Positions 12,291 through 22,294 of a stretch of DNA of 64,000 bases are shown here, piece after piece. Location of the stretch: assembly GCA_963575745.1 (NCBI GenBank), contig CAUYUJ010009491.1, positions 343,936-407,935 on the forward strand, read 5' to 3'. The position numbers and the translations under genes were made by a program. The notes below the pieces were generated by a model. The model did no database searches, had not been told where the DNA came from, and saw only the letters and a list, made by a program, of their open reading frames with translations. The stretch comes from Prorocentrum cordatum (lineage: Eukaryota > Sar > Dinophyceae > Prorocentrales > Prorocentraceae). Each line of letters begins with the position of its first letter. Position 1 is the first letter of the stretch.

Positions 12291-13560
12291 GGCCACAAGG
12301 CCCCCAGACGGTCCCAAGACGGCCCAAGACGGCCCCATGACGGCCCAAGGTGACCTCATGACCGCCCGAGAGGCCCTCAGGACGTCCCAACAAGCCTCGA
12401 GCACCCCTAGCTTAACCCCCATAGCCTAGCACAGATGCCAAAACTCGAATTCAATTCGGTTGCTTGAAAGATTTGGGCGGTTTAGGTCTGTGAGCGCCCA
12501 CAACTGCCTAAGGGGTCTCGGGATCGCCCAGGAACAGCCCAAGAGGCTCCCATTTAGGACTCCAGGAAGGCCCCAAGACAAACCAAAAAACACCCAAGGC
12601 AGCTCCAAGAGGGGCCCAAGAAGGGGTCTCCGAACTGCTACTTTGAGTCGTTCGCCCTGCGTAGTGTCGCCTCCGAGACGGCCAGCAGGCTGCAGGAAGT
12701 CTCCACGAGGTCTCCAGAGGCGCCAAAGAGGGCCCAAAGGAACCCCCAAGAGGCCCAGAAAATGCCCGATGAGAACGCAAGGGAGAATCACTGAAACTGC
12801 CACCTCAGCCTGGCGACTTCTGTTGACTCCGCACTTTTCTGGGACTGGCGGGATAGTGTAAGCGTCTTTTGCAAAACCCGCCAGCCCTCGGGGCGCAGGT
12901 GGTTCAACGAGTTTCTGTTCTCTTTGCTAAAGATCTTTTCCTCCCCTGCCGCGGGGAGGGCTTTCCCATCCCCCAACACCTTGCCCTTGGCCTGGGAGGG
13001 GAAGGGGACGGGGCGGTCAGAGCGTCCAAGATGGCCTCAGATGGCCCCAAGAGAGCCTCAGAGAGCCCGCGATGGCCTCCAAGATAGCTCAAGACGGGCC
13101 AAGATAGCCTCCGGCCACACATCCAAGAGGCCCCAAGAAAGCCCCAAAACGTTTACCAGTGCCCTTCTGGCGTTCCAAGGTAAGCTCCAAGAGGCCAACA
13201 TCCTAGAAACACCTGAGGAAGATCGATGCATTGTGCCTTCTAGCTTCCTCACTCCCGATGGGCTTCTGAGGCTTCAAGATGGCCCCAAGATGGCCCAAGA
13301 AAACTCAAGAGGGGCCCACCCAAGAGGGCTCCCCAACAGGGCCCAAAGAGCGCCCAAGAGCGCTCCAAGAGCGCTCCAAGAGGGCCCCAAGAGGGCCTCA
13401 AGACGCCTTTTGTTGAGTCTCCGAGGGGGGGGACCTGAATTGAGGACCCCTCCCCCTTCTTGAGCCATGGGGCCCAAGATCGCCCCAACAAGCCTCCAAG
13501 ACTGCCACTTTGCAGGGTCTTTGAAAGGCTTTGCATGGCCCCCCCCCTGCAAAGACCCAG
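12290..13560. repeat. CCAAGAGGCC-family dispersed repeat, two blocks
   Basis: Blocks at 12290-12780 and 13020-13560 are built from GGCCCCAAGA, CCAAGACGGCC and CTCCAAGAGG words. The interval 12785-13010 is more ordinary sequence. An AT-richer patch at 12430-12475 may be a decayed core. Not coding. Confidence 0.6.
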
Positions 13561-14920
13561 CAGACCCCGCAAATAGGGGGGGCCCTCTTTGGCTGATCAC
13601 GGAGTCTTGAGCCTCAGTCTAAAAAAAGGGGGGTACGAAATTCAGCTCCCCCCCTCGAAAGCTCGAAGCTCGTGCCGCGTTCCTCCACCTCCTCCTTTTA
13701 CCCTTGTTTCTCCTCCTCCTCCTCCTCTTCCTCCTCCTACCCCCAGGATGGTCCAGGGAGGTTTTTAGAAGGCTCGCAAGACAAACCGCGGGAACATCAA
13801 CGTGCCGCCGTGGCATGGGGACAGGTGTGAAATCATTCGCAATATGTTCCCGCTGCTTTCTGCGCCCCCTCCGACACGCTTCCAAGGCGGCTGTGCAACT
13901 GCGTGCTTCCACGCGTCCCTGATTGAGCAACTCGGATGGGCGTGTGGGGATACGCGAATCGTCAAGAATGTGGTTGAACAGCCCTGGCCACAAACCCGAT
14001 CACAATCGTCTAACAGAAAATCATGGGGCCCAAAACGGTCGTTCCTTGCTGGCCCTTGTAGGTTGCTCTCTGTTCGCGCGGAATCGCGTGTGCAATCTCT
14101 AGAAGCGCGTAATTAGTCGGGGAACACCTACATACATCAACCTGCGGCATGACATACATAACGCGCTTGTAACCAACGCTTGACCAACCAACGCGCTTGC
14201 AGCCAACACCCGCCGTGCGCGCGGCGACACGGCGGAGTCCAGCAGGCGGGATCGGGCGTGCTCAGAACGTTCACGCAGGTACCAAGCGAGATGACGCAGG
14301 GCGCAAACATGGGGACCCACGCTGAATCAGACTGGAGGGGAAACATCTGACAGGACGAGGTCGAGGCCGGGCAGGTACGGGGCTCAGTGGCGAGGTCGAG
14401 GAAGCGAGGCAGCGGGGGCGACCCAGGCGGGACACCGCCAGACCAAGGCAGGACACGTGGGGACAGGCGCGGCGAGCTACGACTGGGGGAATGAAGGGTA
14501 GTGCGAGTGGTGGCCGAGGTCCTGCAAGGGTGAGCCTGGCGGCGAGGCAAAACGCAGTACACATCCACACGCAGACTACACACGACATGCCTATATGTGA
14601 CATACGACTGACGCAACGTACAGCAGGCAGCACGCATAAAACAAAACGCGCCCAACTCAACACACACTGCTCCTCCAACGTGCTGATGAATGCAATCGAC
14701 GGATGCAAGAATGCACGAATGGGCTACGCTTTATCTTGCTCCCATCGCACTCACAGACCGCATCCCAGAAATAATTCCGAGCACCTGGCAGTGTCGAAAG
14801 AGTGTCCAAAGAGTGCCAAAACAGTGTCACACGAGTGTATCCCAGGGCCCGACACATGCAAGCCCTCGAGTTACGGTACTTTCTTTGGTGTTCCAAATTC
14901 TTTCTGGTGGTCAAGGCTAA
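13560..14920. other. Spacer with a short CCT tract, no gene recognised
   Basis: A CCT tract lies at 13690-13740. A 35-bp block at 13936-13969 matches 5822-5856 in inverted orientation. Otherwise mixed sequence with no frame that resembles a known protein. Confidence 0.45.
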
Positions 14921-14939
14921 CGTAGGTTGGAACATCGTA

Positions 14940-15127
14940 CGGCAGGTTCGTGTCGTGCCGACCCCAGCGCTGGTTTTTAACACCGCAGGGATCCTTCAAC
15001 CTTGAACGATCGGCCGCTGCCGCAACGTCCGATCGTTCAACATCGACCGATTCTGGGTCGCCGGCGGCGTTCAACCTTGAACGCCCGCGCTGGGGTCGCC
15101 GCTGGTCGACACGACGCAAACCTACCG
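14940..15127. mobile_element. MITE-like element with terminal inverted repeats
   Basis: A 188-bp segment has 24-bp ends in inverted orientation, matching at 20 of 24 positions by eye: left end CGGCAGGTTCGTGTCG, right end (complemented) CGGTAGGTTTGCGTCG. All four mismatches are C/T. It is flanked by an identical 17-bp direct repeat, TAGGTTGGAACATCGTA, at 14923-14939 and 15128-15144, which would be an unusually long target duplication. It has no coding capacity. Inside, GATCGTTCAAC-type words are inverted about 15010-15040 and TTCAACCTTGAAC occurs twice. Alternatively it is a foldback within a larger repeat. Confidence 0.6.
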
Positions 15128-15149
15128 TAGGTTGGAACATCGTAAGCTG

Positions 15150-15614
15150 CGCTCGAAAAACAAAAAACGTCACCTTGCTGTGTTGGAGCGCGGGCAGAGC
15201 CGGCAACCTCGGCACACCGCGGCGGAGGCCCGACGAGTGCAGGGTGCAACGAAGCAAGCGGAAGTCGAGACACCCGGCGCACCGCCAGGGAATGGGGGGT
15301 GCGGAGACAGGGAGAAGCTCGATGGGCCTGCTTTCCACCAACCGCTACCGCAGGCTGGAGGGGGGAAGGAGGTGGAGGAGCAATTAGGAAGAGGGGGACG
15401 AGGATGAGGAGAAGGTGGAGGAGGAGCTGGAGGACGAGGAGGACGAGGAGGAGAAGGAGGACAAAGAGGAGGAGGGGGAAAAGGTGGGGAGGAGGTGGAG
15501 GAGGAGGAGGAGGACCCCCTCCACCCTCCAGTGTATGGCGGTGGTGGTGGAGAGCAGGTCCATCAATGCTCGACGGCTTACCGTGGGCGGCGCCCGCACC
15601 GGAGAAGGTGTCCC
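15150..15614 (+). repeat. Left remnant of foldback-repeat array
   Basis: This is the same family as 31645-32760 and was separated from it by the LTR element. A segment at 15228-15320 (CGACGAGTGCAGGGTG...) matches 32329-32410. The foldback unit 15324-15561 begins GGGCCTGCTTTCCACC and ends in its approximate complement GGTGGAGAGCAGGTCC, enclosing a GGA-rich core. Bases 15575-15614 match the spacer that follows each unit on the right side. Confidence 0.75.
15610..15614. other. 5-bp target-site duplication GTCCC (left)
   Basis: GTCCC precedes the left LTR and recurs at 31645-31649 after the right LTR. Uninterrupted copies of the same array spacer near 32231 and 32629 read GTCCCGAGCC or a close variant, which is the sequence obtained by removing the element and one GTCCC. 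Confidence 0.8.
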
Positions 15615-15880
15615 AGTCGAAAATGAGCCTGGTAACTCAAATAGCATCCGCTCCCATGGGAATCGAATGGCAGATAGCGTCCATTACCCTGCTGGGGTGG
15701 TTCAATATGGGGAATGGACGGGTATGATAGGATAAGATCGATGCATCGGTCTTTCCAGCACAAAGCGAACACTAAGTTATTGTCCGGGCAAATAGGGCGC
15801 GCGTGCCTTGAGCCAAAGGCAACGGCGCGCGAGCTATGCTCCCGATACTATAACATCTCCCAAAGAGCTACCCTTAAAGT
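15615..15880 (-). repeat. 3' LTR of the 16-kb retrotransposon
   Basis: 266 bp, matching 31378-31644 with about eight substitutions, mostly transitions, plus a small indel around 15777-15782. The last 100 bp (15781-15880) look identical to the other LTR. It starts AGTCGAAAATG and ends CCCTTAAAGT rather than TG...CA. A leader-like sequence lies at 15807-15825. Confidence 0.88.
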
Positions 15881-16262
15881 CGGGAGGGGAGGAGACGGAG
15901 AGCATAGCCGCGCAGCCGTCAGGCTCTACAAAGGCCGCGCGCACAACTGTTTGCAAGAGAGAAAACAGTGTGTACAGTCTGGCCTAACACCAGACTGTAA
16001 GGCGAGTTTCCTCGCAAGGCATTTCACGCAAATACAAGATAGCCCCTCCGAACGATGAAGGGCTATCGGCTCAGTTAGAGGTAAGCCAAACGGGCCATAC
16101 CTCACCGAACAAATATGTATTAAGGCAAAGAGCCTGAGTCATATAAAGCCGGCTCGTTGCCAGGCGTGAAATGTAAGGCTCGTTTCCGGGCAACTAGAAG
16201 GGCGCCTCTGTAGTAGGCGCCCATGCTGGCAAATTGGGCCGCGGGGGGGCAACAAGGACAGA
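15881..16262 (-). other. 3' untranslated region with three strong hairpins
   Basis: About 380 noncoding bases between the RNase H stop and the 3' LTR. Perfect inverted repeats lie at 15973-15999 (10-bp stem TACAGTCTGG, 7-base loop), 16038-16067 (8-bp stem GATAGCCC) and 16200-16222 (8-bp stem GGGCGCCT, 7-base loop). A 14-base GNRA-type hairpin is at 16002-16015 and imperfect relatives at 16152-16165 and 16178-16191. These could act in RNA stability, export or strand transfer; the role is inference. Confidence 0.6.
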
Positions 16263-19200
16263 CTAAAATTGATTAGACTTGGGATTGTTTCTGTCCTCGG
16301 GACCCCGAAAAGGAACAAACTGCTTCACGTCATACTTGAATGACTGAGTGCCTGACATCACTTCCAGAAGCAGCTCCCGATCGATGCTTTCTTTTGTATG
16401 CCCGTCTGCGGTCATATCCCTAGTATCACACCACTGCACGTTATGTACTATACCTATATCCATGAGCGCACGTATCCAACTGATATGTCCAAGCAGAGTC
16501 CGCTCTGTCGGTATCTTAAGATCCTTGCTTGATAATGATTTATAAACGGACTCAGCGTCTATGGTAAGAGATACTTTGATGGCTAGGCCTCCAACTTCAC
16601 GCATATCTCGTCGTTGTCGTGGAGTTAGAGCTCCTGCCTTGAGCTCGTGGAGAGTGATGAGCGTAGGGTAACACTCATCGAGGTTATGCGCAGCTGCGAG
16701 TGCTTCCGCAGCATAGCTGGGCCTCACCTGCAGCCGGTGTGATTTGCATAGTCCGTCACAGAGGTGAACGACGGACTTGCCATGAGGCGAGTTTCCTCGC
16801 CGTAGTACACTAGCCCCGCGTATGCCGTAGCCCTTGGTCTCATCATCCTCCTCCCTGGTGAGCTTCCGATACCCCGAATCGCTGTGGATGTCAACTTCAT
16901 TCGTCGGCTTCATCCGAGGGAAGGTGATGCGTTTCGGGCTGCTGATCAGCTTTCGCGTCACAGCATTCAGACGTCTGACTTGAAGATTGGTGGGCTCTTG
17001 GATTTTCTGGAGAGAGACCACGTATACCATGAGCCAGATTTGAGTAAGAAGGGCATAGGCGAGGGCTCCTCGCAAGCTGACGAACATGTCGGTAATGAGT
17101 TTCGTGGCTTTGGCATCGGCCGCCGCTCCTGTAAGTTCTGGGTGTGTGATAGGACGTAGTTGTTTGATATACTCGTCCTGATCCATGATCACATCCCCTT
17201 GATCATTCTTAGTGTAGCGAACGGCGCAGTTCGTACATGTGTGTTTGTTGAGCTTGCATTTGCCAAACACCTTTTCGACGCGCTGTACATAGTCGTCTAT
17301 ATGTTTCTCGAGGCCTGTCACGTTAATATCATCGACATGTTTTGCCGTTAGCAGATCTTGGCTGAATTCAAACTCAGGATCATAACTGGTCGGTGCAAGG
17401 CCTACAGCTCGTGTGGTCGTACGAAGTTTGAGAGAGAAGGCTCTTGGAGCGTCCTTTGCACCCGTTCCTGCTTTGAGGCACCTGAGGCAGTGTCGACTTT
17501 CGTCATAGGATGAGAAGCCGGGTAGTGTACGAAGTACCTGGGCACTTCCCGGTGGAAGAGTGAAGCAGACCATGCGAGTTTCCTCGCCGGTGGCATGGGC
17601 AAGTTCCTCATAGGTCAGACCCTTGAGGAACGCCTTGTCGATATCCATGGATGCTAAGATCCACTCTGGATGGCATGCCGCCTCACTTGCCAGGAGTCGT
17701 TGGGAATGCCTTCGGGCGGTTCCCGAGAATGTTTCCACGTCGAAAGCCTCAGTACCCATAAATCCACGAAGGACAAGTCTGAGACAAATGGTTTTAACGT
17801 TCTCGGTGCCCACCTTTACAAACTTCCACTTGTATACATACCTGGATGTCATGATATTGGAAGCTTTGGATAAATCATAGATCTCAAAGCATCGGTTGTC
17901 AATCCAGATTTTGAGTTCAGTATACAAAGCTTCACTAACCTCCTTTGGATGTGCTGCTATCTCGGCTTTGGTGAGTAGGTCGTCTTCTTTAACGACCACG
18001 GCACGTTTAGCAGCAGAGGATACATGTACTCTCATCGTAGCGACCATATCGGTGTCGAGCTGTGCAAGTTGAGTCTGATCCAACACTACTTTTGACATTT
18101 CTGATGTAAAACATAACTCAACGTAAGGACCATATTCATCACTGTCAAGAGAGTAGCTCTCGTCAGGTGTGGTTGAGCAGAGAAAGACTAGACAGGACTC
18201 TCGTGGTTCAGGCTCGTCTCCGAGCGCGTCCGATGATATGATATCTTCTTCGTCCACAGATGCTGAAACCAAAACACATTGGTCGGGCAGCATAGTTGTT
18301 GGGACGCAGTAGAGATAATCATCGGTAGTCGTCGTAGGATGAAGGTCCATACGTAGCTCGTCGTACCACTCTTCCAGCATAATAGCTTCGATATTATGTT
18401 CCTCATTTTCCTCATAGATTGTCGACAGACGGCCTTCACTCGGCGATGAAGCACCTGGGGTATCTGGAGGAGGCCTGTTTCCAGGCGAATCGTGTTCTCC
18501 AGAAGTGTTGCTTGAGTGCTGATATTTAGCCAGGTCGTCGTGAAATCCTAAGGAAGGGACCCGTGAAGTCAAGCATTGAATAAGTCTGGAATGAGTGCTA
18601 CCAGTGATCTGAGAAATGTTTAGGCCGGTGCCCACACACTCGTAGTAGTGGAAAGCTGGGCTGATATCGTTGTCATAATGGATCAGCGTAGACCCGGTGG
18701 CGTACTTTACTGCAGGTAGGCTTGACACACTTTTGGCCAATCTAACTGCTACTACATGTTCTACTCGGAAGTAGTTTCGCACGAGATACTGTAGTGCTAG
18801 ATGTACGCGCGGGTGAAACTTGCTGTCGTCTGAAAGATTGAGGTTTCCCTTGTAATCGGGGATATAGCCGAAAACTTTGGCAGGTTTCCCTGCGCCGAGG
18901 TGTGCCACATATGCAAGGGCGGTTTGCATGGCCATACTATCCATGCCAAGTTCCCGTGCGAGGAGACATTCAATGTATAGTGTGTGACGAGCATCAGGAT
19001 ACATCACAATTACCTCACGAGATCCTGCCTTGACAACAAGATGTCCTCTTTCAGGCACATTGCGGATCACCGGGAATGGGCCATTCCAACCTCCATGATC
19101 GTCCTTAGTGGCAGTGGGTCGATGGTAGTCGACCAAATCCCCTGCAGAGTAAAGGCGAGCACCATCAGGAGCCGTTTTAGCCCTAAGAGCACGATTTGTC

Positions 19201-19904
19201 TTGGCCACAGCAGTGGCTTGAGATATGGTTTCTAGGCTAACTTCCCTCACTCGACGTTCTCGTTCGTGTCCTGATGTCTCGGGTCCCTTGGGAAAGTCAA
19301 GGGTGTCGAGGACAGGAAGAAAGGAGGGCTGACGTCCCGTGTGTGCTTGGCATGGCGATACTCCGTTGTAAAACGTAAAGGCCTTGGTAACGAAGATGCC
19401 TTCCGCCAATACTCTAGTGAATACAACAGGGATGTTGTGTCTATTCAACTCTTCCTCAATCATGTGGAGGACACCTCTGAGAATGCCGTTTCGTGACTCA
19501 ATTGAAGTCGCGTGTTGGCCAGGCGCTCGGATACGAAGTTCCGTGCCCTTATTGGCCATCATGGCCTTAGCGGCATCATTGTTCAGGGCGCCTTCTCCGT
19601 CTGAGTATAAGACTTTGAAGGGTCCGTGATAGGCAATCCAGCAGTAGTGGTAGGCGTCAAGGATAGCGTCACGTTCTTCGTCGGAAATTTCTTGGCCTGC
19701 TGCCAGGCGAATACAACGATCCATAATGTGAAATATGGTCCGTTTCTTGTAGAACATGAGGTCCATTTCGCCTTCATCGAGCCAGTTACCAGGAAGGCTC
19801 ACCGAAGGTAGTGTTGAGTTTCCTGGACGTTCCCATGCTCTGCATTCCCGACAGGTATCGCAAACTTCTTTGATCATGTTCAGTCGAACGCTATCCAGCC
19901 CCAC
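16263..19904 (-). CDS. Copia-type pol: integrase, reverse transcriptase, RNase H
   Basis: An open frame of 1213 codons with no ATG start of its own; the first codon is GTG and the protein continues upstream through a frameshift near 19905-19915. Residues 15-18 (CDTC) are the Cys pair of the integrase HHCC zinc finger. The integrase catalytic triad is likely D48 (EMDLMFY), D102 (YSDGEGAL) and E136 (SIESRNG), with 33 residues between the last two. RT shows SMDIDKAFLKG near residue 750 and HVDD near 855, where Copia elements usually have YVDD. RNase H shows DIHSDSG near 1004, YAAEALAA near 1067, DAESVYKSL near 1116 and MTADGHTK near 1168, the last being a Copia signature. The RNase H frame ends in its own stop. 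This would make and insert the cDNA copy. Small hairpins at 16787, 17574, 18212, 18473 and 18880 are embedded without breaking the frame. Confidence 0.9.
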   Translation of the reverse strand: MGLDSVRLNMIKEVCDTCRECRAWERPGNSTLPSVSLPGNWLDEGEMDLMFYKKRTIFHIMDRCIRLAAGQEISDEERDAILDAYHYCWIAYHGPFKVLYSDGEGALNNDAAKAMMANKGTELRIRAPGQHATSIESRNGILRGVLHMIEEELNRHNIPVVFTRVLAEGIFVTKAFTFYNGVSPCQAHTGRQPSFLPVLDTLDFPKGPETSGHERERRVREVSLETISQATAVAKTNRALRAKTAPDGARLYSAGDLVDYHRPTATKDDHGGWNGPFPVIRNVPERGHLVVKAGSREVIVMYPDARHTLYIECLLARELGMDSMAMQTALAYVAHLGAGKPAKVFGYIPDYKGNLNLSDDSKFHPRVHLALQYLVRNYFRVEHVVAVRLAKSVSSLPAVKYATGSTLIHYDNDISPAFHYYECVGTGLNISQITGSTHSRLIQCLTSRVPSLGFHDDLAKYQHSSNTSGEHDSPGNRPPPDTPGASSPSEGRLSTIYEENEEHNIEAIMLEEWYDELRMDLHPTTTTDDYLYCVPTTMLPDQCVLVSASVDEEDIISSDALGDEPEPRESCLVFLCSTTPDESYSLDSDEYGPYVELCFTSEMSKVVLDQTQLAQLDTDMVATMRVHVSSAAKRAVVVKEDDLLTKAEIAAHPKEVSEALYTELKIWIDNRCFEIYDLSKASNIMTSRYVYKWKFVKVGTENVKTICLRLVLRGFMGTEAFDVETFSGTARRHSQRLLASEAACHPEWILASMDIDKAFLKGLTYEELAHATGEETRMVCFTLPPGSAQVLRTLPGFSSYDESRHCLRCLKAGTGAKDAPRAFSLKLRTTTRAVGLAPTSYDPEFEFSQDLLTAKHVDDINVTGLEKHIDDYVQRVEKVFGKCKLNKHTCTNCAVRYTKNDQGDVIMDQDEYIKQLRPITHPELTGAAADAKATKLITDMFVSLRGALAYALLTQIWLMVYVVSLQKIQEPTNLQVRRLNAVTRKLISSPKRITFPRMKPTNEVDIHSDSGYRKLTREEDDETKGYGIRGASVLRRGNSPHGKSVVHLCDGLCKSHRLQVRPSYAAEALAAAHNLDECYPTLITLHELKAGALTPRQRRDMREVGGLAIKVSLTIDAESVYKSLSSKDLKIPTERTLLGHISWIRALMDIGIVHNVQWCDTRDMTADGHTKESIDRELLLEVMSGTQSFKYDVKQFVPFRGPEDRNNPKSNQF

Positions 19905-20163
19905 TTTGTCGAGGATTACACCTCATCTTGGGTTCCTTCGCATGGTACCATCGCAGATGCAGTTTACGGAGTTCCTTTTTAACGACATGATATTCGTGAC
20001 TACGGAAATTTTGCAGACTGCGTTGGATGTCAAATCTCGTCCAGTCGGGTAGTCGTGGAGCCCCAGAGCCGGTAAGAGGCAAGAGGGTCCCTTGCGGCTC
20101 TCCGCAGTCGGTCTCCTTCGTCGACTGCATCTGGAGGTGGTGGTGCGCCTTGTAGGCGGCCAC
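19891..20163 (-). CDS. Integrase N-terminal zinc-finger region (shifted frame)
   Basis: This frame overlaps the start of the pol ORF and ends just after the expected join. It reads WTRFDIQRSLQNFRS and LRKLHLRWYHAKEPKM, giving the two His of the HHCC finger whose Cys pair is at residues 15 and 18 of the next frame. The proteins are continuous only if one frameshift near 19905-19915 is crossed, so this copy is broken here or depends on frameshifting. The first codon is not convincing as a start; treat it as an internal part of one polyprotein. Confidence 0.65.
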   Translation of the reverse strand: MAAYKAHHHLQMQSTKETDCGEPQGTLLPLTGSGAPRLPDWTRFDIQRSLQNFRSHEYHVVKKELRKLHLRWYHAKEPKMRCNPRQSGAG

Positions 20164-20284
20164 GACGGGCCGCTACCTGCGGCGCTTCGCTAGAGGACGC
20201 AGAAGGCGTGTCTCCACGCTCGGGGGCGTCTCGTAGCATGTCGTAACTGCTGGCACCAGATGTCGGATCAACGTTACCGAAGGA

Positions 20285-22294
20285 TCATGGTCGTGGTGGC
20301 CTGGCGCGTGCGCCTTGGCGGCCACCTGAAGCTGAAGCTTGGCCCTCACCAGGTTTAGGTAAGGGTTTCCACCACTCTGGCACGGTTTTGCCTTCGGGGT
20401 CGTGGTCGTCTGGAAGTTTAAATGATTCAGCAAAACGACATTTACCAGGTTCGGTATCAAGGTGGTTCTTAACACCTTTGCTTCTCGTAATATCCCTCTG
20501 GCATGCGGGACATGGCCAATAGACAGAGATGGAATCATGATACTTACACTGCGTAGGGTCTCTGTTATGGCTAGGGCTGTCCTTTCGGACGTTGTCGATG
20601 CATGCCGGGCAGGTGGCCACCTTTGGGATGATACGATCACCGATGCGTCTCATACCTTCGCCTGGTTCAGCTTGATCAGGAAGGTCGGCAGGGTAAGCAT
20701 GTGCAGTACTTGTAGGCGCGTTTCCGCGCGTAGTGTCACTGGCTTTCGCCAGATAGACGGCTTCCACAAAGGCAGACTGCAGTCGTCGAATGTATTTTTG
20801 TGCCAGTGAAAGCTCTTTGTTGCACGGTTGTGCGTGCACATGCTGTCCGTTGCATTTGAGTCGCTCAAAAGGTTTAAGAATTGTCTTGTCATTGCTGGTG
20901 ATATTTGTCGGCTTCTTAATGTAGTCACCAGCCGTATTTTTCAGTCCCGTAGCACACTGGTCAACGCGTACGGTTGTAATGTGTGGTCGGTTGGCAAGTT
21001 TCTTCAATGGGGAAATATCATCCACCCATGGTCCTGTAGGTTGTTCGCGTATAAACCACGTCCGAGCGTCATCTTGGGTTACAGCAATTTTTCCACAGTA
21101 GGTTATGTGTGGTAAATCTTCTATGTGGTGCTGTTCCCAAGTGCTGTGATTGACTTTGTAGTTGTAGTAGGATGGTGGTCCTGTGGTGCGGCAACTGGGT
21201 TGTCGCATGGCAACTCGTACGTAGCATATAGCGAAGTAATGATCTACAACCCGCTGCACCGAGGGGTCTCCCAGGTCGACATATGTAGTCTTGTCTAGGT
21301 TGCCTCCTGAGGAGAGCCCCCTTGAGAAGGCAAGCTCTGAGATACCACCCTCACCGCCACAAAGCTCCAACATATCCACGCAGTTGTTATGACCATAGCA
21401 TAGTGTAGCGACTATGCTGTATATGTTAGCGTGTGTGTCGGGCATAGATGTGGGGAGGGTAAGGAACAGGTCATCGTCCTCATCGGAGCTTATCAGCTCA
21501 ATAGGGGCGTCAGTACTCCAGGTCGCCATAAGATCCTGTCCGAGTCCTGACAAGTCGTCGCCGCAATCATCGTTTCCGTCTTCAACGTGCTTTTTAATGC
21601 GGCGAGGCTTGATGTCTGCTTCCTTTTCGGCTTTGAGCCTTTCCTTCTGCTTGATACGCGATTCTGTGGGTAAAACTTGCTCGTTTTGTTCGCCAGTCTG
21701 TGTGCCCATTGTCGTGGTTGAGTGGGTACATGCGTCAATCGCCAGAGTCGGGGGGGGGAGAGAACAGTCATCTATGATGACGCGTCGTGGTTTCTGTGGT
21801 GATTGAGTAAGCTCGCTTCCGAGGACGACCGGTCCCTCGGGTTGCCAATACGACCGGGTGCTGATGTTGGCAACCCCTGCAGGTAGTGGTGCATGCCAAT
21901 CATACCCTGTTGGTTGATCGGCACCTGAGATATCCTGGATAACCACATTGGTATCCAGGTTAATCGTTGCACGTCGGATAACATCAGACCATTTCGGTCC
22001 TCCCTTGTTGGTCGTCACGTAATGATGGATGTTATGGTCCGTACGTGTATATGTATTCCGAAATACAGGCACGTTTCCGTGCGTGGTGGTGCTCCCCAGG
22101 ATGTTGTCGTTCAGATGACGGATGAGTGTAGTACGTGTCTGAGCTCGCCATTCAGGATGCCGTACTGTATGGCCGTACCAATCCAACACATGTTGTGGTA
22201 TTGCCTGTTTGCATGTACATGCCCACAGCTTCGAGCTAATCGGTATTGATGTCGCTACCTGCATAAGTACCACTCGGTGTACTGTCTTGCACAT
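20285..22294 (-). CDS. Methyltransferase-like module of the retroelement polyprotein
   Basis: 669 codons. Near residue 306 it reads DMLELCGGEGGISELAF, which resembles the SAM-binding motif I of C5-DNA methyltransferases. Near 365 comes QPSCRTTGPPS, resembling the catalytic P-C loop (here S-C), and near 440-460 VRVDQCATGLKN. The C-terminal part has two Cys clusters, CPACIDN near residue 565 and CPACQRDITRSKGVKNH near 595, which could bind zinc. The N-terminal stretch KLWACTCKQAIPQHVLDWYG continues the protein encoded at 22236-22727, joined through a frameshift near 22260. Between 21490 and 21760 it is acidic and Lys-rich low-complexity linker. Whether it methylates anything is unknown. The frame ends about 120 bases before the integrase segment, which is in another frame. 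Confidence 0.6.
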   Translation of the reverse strand: MCKTVHRVVLMQVATSIPISSKLWACTCKQAIPQHVLDWYGHTVRHPEWRAQTRTTLIRHLNDNILGSTTTHGNVPVFRNTYTRTDHNIHHYVTTNKGGPKWSDVIRRATINLDTNVVIQDISGADQPTGYDWHAPLPAGVANISTRSYWQPEGPVVLGSELTQSPQKPRRVIIDDCSLPPPTLAIDACTHSTTTMGTQTGEQNEQVLPTESRIKQKERLKAEKEADIKPRRIKKHVEDGNDDCGDDLSGLGQDLMATWSTDAPIELISSDEDDDLFLTLPTSMPDTHANIYSIVATLCYGHNNCVDMLELCGGEGGISELAFSRGLSSGGNLDKTTYVDLGDPSVQRVVDHYFAICYVRVAMRQPSCRTTGPPSYYNYKVNHSTWEQHHIEDLPHITYCGKIAVTQDDARTWFIREQPTGPWVDDISPLKKLANRPHITTVRVDQCATGLKNTAGDYIKKPTNITSNDKTILKPFERLKCNGQHVHAQPCNKELSLAQKYIRRLQSAFVEAVYLAKASDTTRGNAPTSTAHAYPADLPDQAEPGEGMRRIGDRIIPKVATCPACIDNVRKDSPSHNRDPTQCKYHDSISVYWPCPACQRDITRSKGVKNHLDTEPGKCRFAESFKLPDDHDPEGKTVPEWWKPLPKPGEGQASASGGRQGARARPPRP

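Noticed and set aside
15881-15900. Purine-rich GGGAGGGGAGGAGACGGAG as polypurine tract
   Set aside because: It is purine-rich on the plus strand, whereas the element's sense strand is minus, where it reads as pyrimidines.
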